A DNA stretch of 9,540 bases from an uncultured Erysipelotrichaceae bacterium. Lineage in GTDB: Bacteria > Bacillota_I > Bacilli_A > Erysipelotrichales > Erysipelotrichaceae. The position numbers were made by a program, and so were the translations under genes. Each line of letters opens with the position of its first letter. Position 1 is the stretch's first letter. Below, in pieces: positions 6,247-9,540 of this stretch. Location: assembly GCA_902795525.1 (NCBI GenBank), contig CADBLN010000021.1:1-9540 (forward strand). Reading direction: 5' to 3'. The notes below the pieces were generated by a model. That model did not search any database, had not been told where the DNA came from, and was given only the letters and a program-made list of their open reading frames with translations.

Positions 6247-7842
6247 ATGTCAGAGAAACCAACAGAGCAACTAACAAAAGAAGAAAGACGCAAAAGGAGA
6301 GCTTATCGTAAAAGAAGAAAAGCTATCTTTCCAATATCAAGAATATCGTTTTTAATAACAATAATTGTTTCAATTATCTTTTTCTTGGTGGTCAACGCTA
6401 CAGGCGTAGTACCAGGCAAGTGGTTATTGATTTTCGGACTTTTGTTATTGATATTTAATTTGTATGTTGCCATCGTAGCCATATCTAAAAAAGCCAGCAA
6501 TAAATCTAAATTAAGACAGATTTTTATTTCTGTAATTTCATGTAGTTTGATGTTGGTAGGTTCAATAGCAATCCCAAGCTATAAAAACAAAATTGCAAAG
6601 ATATTTAATCCTATGCCATCAGAGGGCAGTTTAAATATCAATGTGTATACACTAAAAGACTCACAGTTTAATAATGTGGCTTCACTTTCTGGAGTTCCAG
6701 TTGCGACTCAAAGCAAACTAGATAGAGAATTCCAGGACTATGCCATCATCCAGGTTAATAGGGAATTAAAAAGCCCTATCATAGCTCATGATTGTAAGGA
6801 TATCTATACTGCTGTTGACCTTCTCTATGACGGTTCGGTTGCAGCTGTAATGTTTAATGAGAGCTATTTGGCGACTTTGGAAAAGAATGAAGAATATAAA
6901 GACTTTGAAGAAAGAGTACAGCTTGTATATCAATGTGTTCAAAAGGTATCTTTTGAATACAATATTGAAGCTGTTGGTAATATCACAAAAGAACCATTTG
7001 TTATAGGTGTTTTAGGAGATGATGAATCCACTTTGGATTCCTTAGGCAATACTAGTGGTTTTAGAAGTGACGTTAACATATTATGTGTGGTAAACCCTAA
7101 CACCAAACAAGCTTTAATCGTTACTTTACCAAGAGATGGATATGTGGCGGTAGATGGTAATAATACCTACATGGACAAATTGACTCACTCATCACTATAT
7201 AGCTCGGGTGGAAAAACAGGGATTGCTTATTGGATTTCAACAATGAATACTCTGTTAGATTGTGAAATTAACTATACTTTGAAAGTAAACTTTATTTCTG
7301 TGATAAGAATCATTGACGCTTTAGGTGGTATTGATATAGATAATCCATATGCCTTCACAACTGTTGCCAATCACCCTTACTTTGGTAGCGATGGTTCAGT
7401 TAAATATGGTCAATCATATAGTTATGAAGCTGGAAAGATACATTTAGATGCTAATCAAACTCTAGCATATGTACGTGAAAGATATAATTTGCCAAATGGA
7501 GACTTTGACAGAAATAAACATCAGGCCATTGTTTTAAAGGCCTTAATAGATAAGTGTACTAGCCCTGCCATTTTAACAAAGGCAAACGCTTTGTTGAATG
7601 CGATGAAGGGTACATTTATGACTAACATGAAAATAGATGAGATGTTAGCCTTGGCGCAAATGCAGCTGGATGAATTGTCAGTTTGGGATGTTAAGACAGT
7701 GTCAGTTGGTGGAGAAGTTAATTCCAGGTATTGTTATCAATTGGAAGGTGAAGCATCTGTAGTTGATTTAGATTTCGACAGTATTAACAGGGCACAAGCG
7801 TATATAGATCAGATTTTGAACAATCAAGTATTGGATTTTTAA
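6247..7842 (+). CDS. LytR-CpsA-Psr (LCP) family cell-wall polymer ligase/regulator
   Basis: LCP proteins transfer undecaprenyl-linked glycopolymers (teichoic acid, capsule or similar) to peptidoglycan on the outer face of the membrane. This 531-aa protein has a basic cytoplasmic N-terminus (KEERRKRRAYRKRRK) and three TM helices (about 31-50, 58-79, 91-110). An extracellular segment at 128-245 resembles the accessory domain of streptococcal CpsA. The LCP domain spans about 250-440. Its pyrophosphate/lipid-site landmarks are FRSD (272-275, Arg273 and Asp275), TLPRD (293-297), DALGGIDID (357-365), YVRER (408-412) and GDFDRNKHQ (418-426). The usual RQ of the last motif is HQ here, but Asp419, Arg422 and Gln426 are kept. 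A tail of about 90 residues follows. The three-TM layout matches the CpsA/Cps2A subgroup rather than single-TM TagT. The polymer is unknown, as no polysaccharide genes are adjacent. Confidence 0.92.
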   Translation: MSEKPTEQLTKEERRKRRAYRKRRKAIFPISRISFLITIIVSIIFFLVVNATGVVPGKWLLIFGLLLLIFNLYVAIVAISKKASNKSKLRQIFISVISCSLMLVGSIAIPSYKNKIAKIFNPMPSEGSLNINVYTLKDSQFNNVASLSGVPVATQSKLDREFQDYAIIQVNRELKSPIIAHDCKDIYTAVDLLYDGSVAAVMFNESYLATLEKNEEYKDFEERVQLVYQCVQKVSFEYNIEAVGNITKEPFVIGVLGDDESTLDSLGNTSGFRSDVNILCVVNPNTKQALIVTLPRDGYVAVDGNNTYMDKLTHSSLYSSGGKTGIAYWISTMNTLLDCEINYTLKVNFISVIRIIDALGGIDIDNPYAFTTVANHPYFGSDGSVKYGQSYSYEAGKIHLDANQTLAYVRERYNLPNGDFDRNKHQAIVLKALIDKCTSPAILTKANALLNAMKGTFMTNMKIDEMLALAQMQLDELSVWDVKTVSVGGEVNSRYCYQLEGEASVVDLDFDSINRAQAYIDQILNNQVLDF

Positions 7843-7878
7843 AAGATTTTGTTTTGATTGGGTGTAATTTTAAATGGT

Positions 7879-7885
7879 AAGGAGG
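7879..7885 (+). promoter_or_regulatory. Ribosome binding site that decides the oxidoreductase start
   Basis: AAGGAGG is followed by ATG codons at 7887 and 7893. Only 7893 lies at a normal distance (7 nt). The ATG at 7887 is one base from the site. The 50 bp between the LCP stop and this start holds no convincing promoter or hairpin, so read-through from the LCP promoter is likely. Confidence 0.85.
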
Positions 7886-7892
7886 AATGTAT

Positions 7893-9287
7893 ATGTCTCA
7901 GCATTTCAATACTATCATCATTGGGTGTGGCGAGGCAGGTCTTTATGCTGCATATGAGCTGCTGCAAACAGCCCCTAAAATGAGCATTTTGATTCTGGAA
8001 AAAGGCAAGGATATTAATAATAGAAAGTGTCCTATTGTTGAAGGCAAGGTTAAAGAATGCATCAATTGTGATACTTGTTCAATTATGAATGGCTTTGGTG
8101 GTGCTGGTGCTTTTTCTGATGGTAAGTTTAATTTCACCACTGATTTTGGTGGCTGGCTTACAGACTTCATGGATGAAAAAGAAGTTATGGACCTAATTGA
8201 ACATGTTGATGGCATCAACGTTAGTTTTGGGGCGACCAAAGAAAGATATTCAACCCAAAGTGAAGCTGCTAGAAGACTGGAGAAAGAAGCTTTACAATAT
8301 GATTTACATCTTTTACAGGCTGAATGCAAACACCTAGGAACAGAAAATAATTTAAAAATACTTACAAACATTTACAATTATCTAAATGAAAAGATTGAGA
8401 TAAGGTTTAATACAGAGGTAAGCCAAATAAAAGCCAATGGGCAGTTGGGAGTCAAATTATCCACTGATGAGGAGCTAACCTGTGATTATTTAATCGCTGC
8501 TCCGGGAAGAAGTGGAGCAGAATGGTTTGCGAGTCAATGTAAAAATAATGACATTGAGTTAACCAATAATCAAGTTGATATTGGTGTAAGAGTAGAGCTT
8601 CCAGCGGTTGTTTTCCAACATATCACAGATGTTGTTTATGAATCTAAATTGGTTTTTAGGACTAAACAATATGGTGATTCAGTTAGGACTTTTTGCATGA
8701 ATCCATATGGTTATGTTGTAACTGAAAATGTAGATGGGATTCAAACTGTTAATGGTCATAGTTATTCAGATGCTAGTTTAAGAAGCAAAAATACTAATTT
8801 TGCACTTCTGGTTTCCAACAAGTTTACTGAACCATTTAGTGAACCATATAAATATGGAAAACACATTGCTTCCTTAAGCAATATGCTGGCTGGCGGTGTT
8901 TTAGTGCAACGGTTTGGAGACTTAATGAGGGGCAGCAGGACAACAGAACATAGATTATCAAAATCAACGGTAAAGCCCACATTAAAGGCTGCCACTCCTG
9001 GTGATTTGTCTCTCGCTTTACCAAAAAGACAACTGGATGACATCATTGAGGTGATTCAAGCTTTGGATAAGATAGCACCTGGAACCGCAAATTATGATAC
9101 TTTGTTATATGGTGCTGAAGTTAAATTCTATTCTAGTAGAGTGAGTTTAGACAACAATCTAGAAACTAAGGTACCGGGATTATTTGCGATAGGCGATGGA
9201 GCCGGCATTACAAGGGGCTTGGCACAAGCGGGTGCCAGTGGTGTTAAAGTAGCTAGGGTTATTGCTGAAAGGTTTAATTCAAAATGA
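7893..9287 (+). CDS. FAD-dependent oxidoreductase, COG2509 family (uncharacterised dehydrogenase)
   Basis: Predicted cytoplasmic flavoprotein of unknown substrate. With the start at 7893 it has 464 aa. The N-terminal Rossmann fold carries IIIGCGEAGLYAA (GxGxxG at 11-16) and the acidic strand end ILEKG (Glu36) that binds the ribose of FAD. A cysteine group follows (Cys46, Cys56, Cys59, Cys62), then the family hallmark GFGGAGAFSDGK (67-78). The substrate/middle domain runs to about residue 400. The second FAD-binding element is GLFAIGDGAGITRGLAQAG near 429-447, with the catalytic-type GD and the isoalloxazine-proximal helix. This is the full family length with no missing motif. Known COG2509 members are annotated only as FAD-dependent dehydrogenases, so no reaction can be named. 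Its stop overlaps the GNAT start by four bases. Confidence 0.93.
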   Translation: MSQHFNTIIIGCGEAGLYAAYELLQTAPKMSILILEKGKDINNRKCPIVEGKVKECINCDTCSIMNGFGGAGAFSDGKFNFTTDFGGWLTDFMDEKEVMDLIEHVDGINVSFGATKERYSTQSEAARRLEKEALQYDLHLLQAECKHLGTENNLKILTNIYNYLNEKIEIRFNTEVSQIKANGQLGVKLSTDEELTCDYLIAAPGRSGAEWFASQCKNNDIELTNNQVDIGVRVELPAVVFQHITDVVYESKLVFRTKQYGDSVRTFCMNPYGYVVTENVDGIQTVNGHSYSDASLRSKNTNFALLVSNKFTEPFSEPYKYGKHIASLSNMLAGGVLVQRFGDLMRGSRTTEHRLSKSTVKPTLKAATPGDLSLALPKRQLDDIIEVIQALDKIAPGTANYDTLLYGAEVKFYSSRVSLDNNLETKVPGLFAIGDGAGITRGLAQAGASGVKVARVIAERFNSK

Positions 9288-9540
9288 ACTTACAAATAAA
9301 AAAGTACGAAGACAATGATTATGATAGTGTGAAGAGTATCAGTGATGATTATGCACTAGCCAAGTTTGATGATTTTTATCTTGATAGTAAGTTTCTAATT
9401 CAACGTGAGGGAGAGCTAGTTGGCTGGTATTTGCTCAATCTGGCTAAAAGGAAAATCCAATCAACATACATTTACCTTTATGTGGCTAAACCATACCGTC
9501 GCCAAGGCATTGCCACGCAGATTTATAATGATAATTTGAA
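9284..9540 (+). CDS. GNAT family N-acetyltransferase (3'-truncated by window edge)
   Basis: Begins at the ATG that overlaps the oxidoreductase stop (ATGA at 9284-9287) and stays open for 85 codons to the window end. The N-terminus (MNLQIKKYEDNDYDSV) is the usual first strand/helix of GNAT folds. Residues 40-52 (QREGELVGWYLLN) form the strand pair, and YIYLYVAKPYRRQGIATQIY (62-81) is motif A, with RRQGIA as the acetyl-CoA pyrophosphate-binding loop (Q/RxxGxG/A). It transfers an acetyl group from acetyl-CoA to an amine, and the acceptor cannot be predicted. A weak AAAGG at about 9268-9272 is the only ribosome-binding signal, so it probably depends on translational coupling to the flavoprotein gene. 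Confidence 0.88.
   Translation, partial: MNLQIKKYEDNDYDSVKSISDDYALAKFDDFYLDSKFLIQREGELVGWYLLNLAKRKIQSTYIYLYVAKPYRRQGIATQIYNDNL

Noticed and set aside
7863..7868. TGTAAT as a -10 box for the oxidoreductase gene
   Set aside because: No -35-like hexamer lies at 16-18 bp, and the gap is too AT-rich for a lone near-match to mean much.
7887..7892. ATG at 7887 as the oxidoreductase start
   Set aside because: Only one base separates it from AAGGAGG. The ATG at 7893 is correctly spaced and gives the usual MSQHFNTIIIG beginning.

Overview
The window is AT-rich, gene-dense bacterial chromosome (by eye roughly one third G+C). It uses strong AGGAGG-type ribosome binding sites, short intergenic gaps and ATGA stop/start overlaps, and TGG encodes Trp. 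The gene set is typical of a low-GC Gram-positive (Firmicutes/Bacillota): a DusB-type tRNA dihydrouridine synthase, a YigZ/IMPACT protein, a three-TM LytR-CpsA-Psr wall-polymer ligase and a COG2509 flavoprotein. An Erysipelotrichia-like lineage is my guess, but the sequence alone cannot prove it. I see no IS elements, phage genes, tRNA/rRNA, CRISPR arrays or sign of recent transfer. Every gene contained in the window is intact.

Layout. (1) 1-5546, plus strand: a co-directional cluster of the 3' part of dus, a 1050-aa secreted, membrane-anchored protein with seven calcium-type FG-GAP loops, an ABC ATPase and an ABC-2 permease. The last three genes overlap at their ends and are clearly one translational unit. 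(2) 5544-5569: a perfect palindrome that contains the stop codons of two convergent genes and probably acts as a bidirectional terminator. (3) 5567-6163, minus strand: a YigZ-family gene whose best start lies 7 nt after an extended -10 box, so its mRNA is probably leaderless. (4) 6164-6246: a compact divergent promoter region. (5) 6247-9540, plus strand: an LCP-family ligase, a COG2509 FAD-dependent oxidoreductase, and the start of a GNAT acetyltransferase joined to it by an ATGA overlap and cut by the window end.

The part most likely to be undescribed is the FG-GAP protein/ATPase/permease operon. A large extracellular beta-propeller-like protein, held by one C-terminal membrane helix, is translationally coupled to a minimal ABC-2 transporter. 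The arrangement resembles NosD-NosF-NosY in outline (extracytoplasmic repeat protein, CcmA-like ATPase, NosY-like permease), but nothing here indicates copper or nitrous-oxide chemistry. Its substrate and role are unknown. The remaining genes are ordinary housekeeping or envelope functions.
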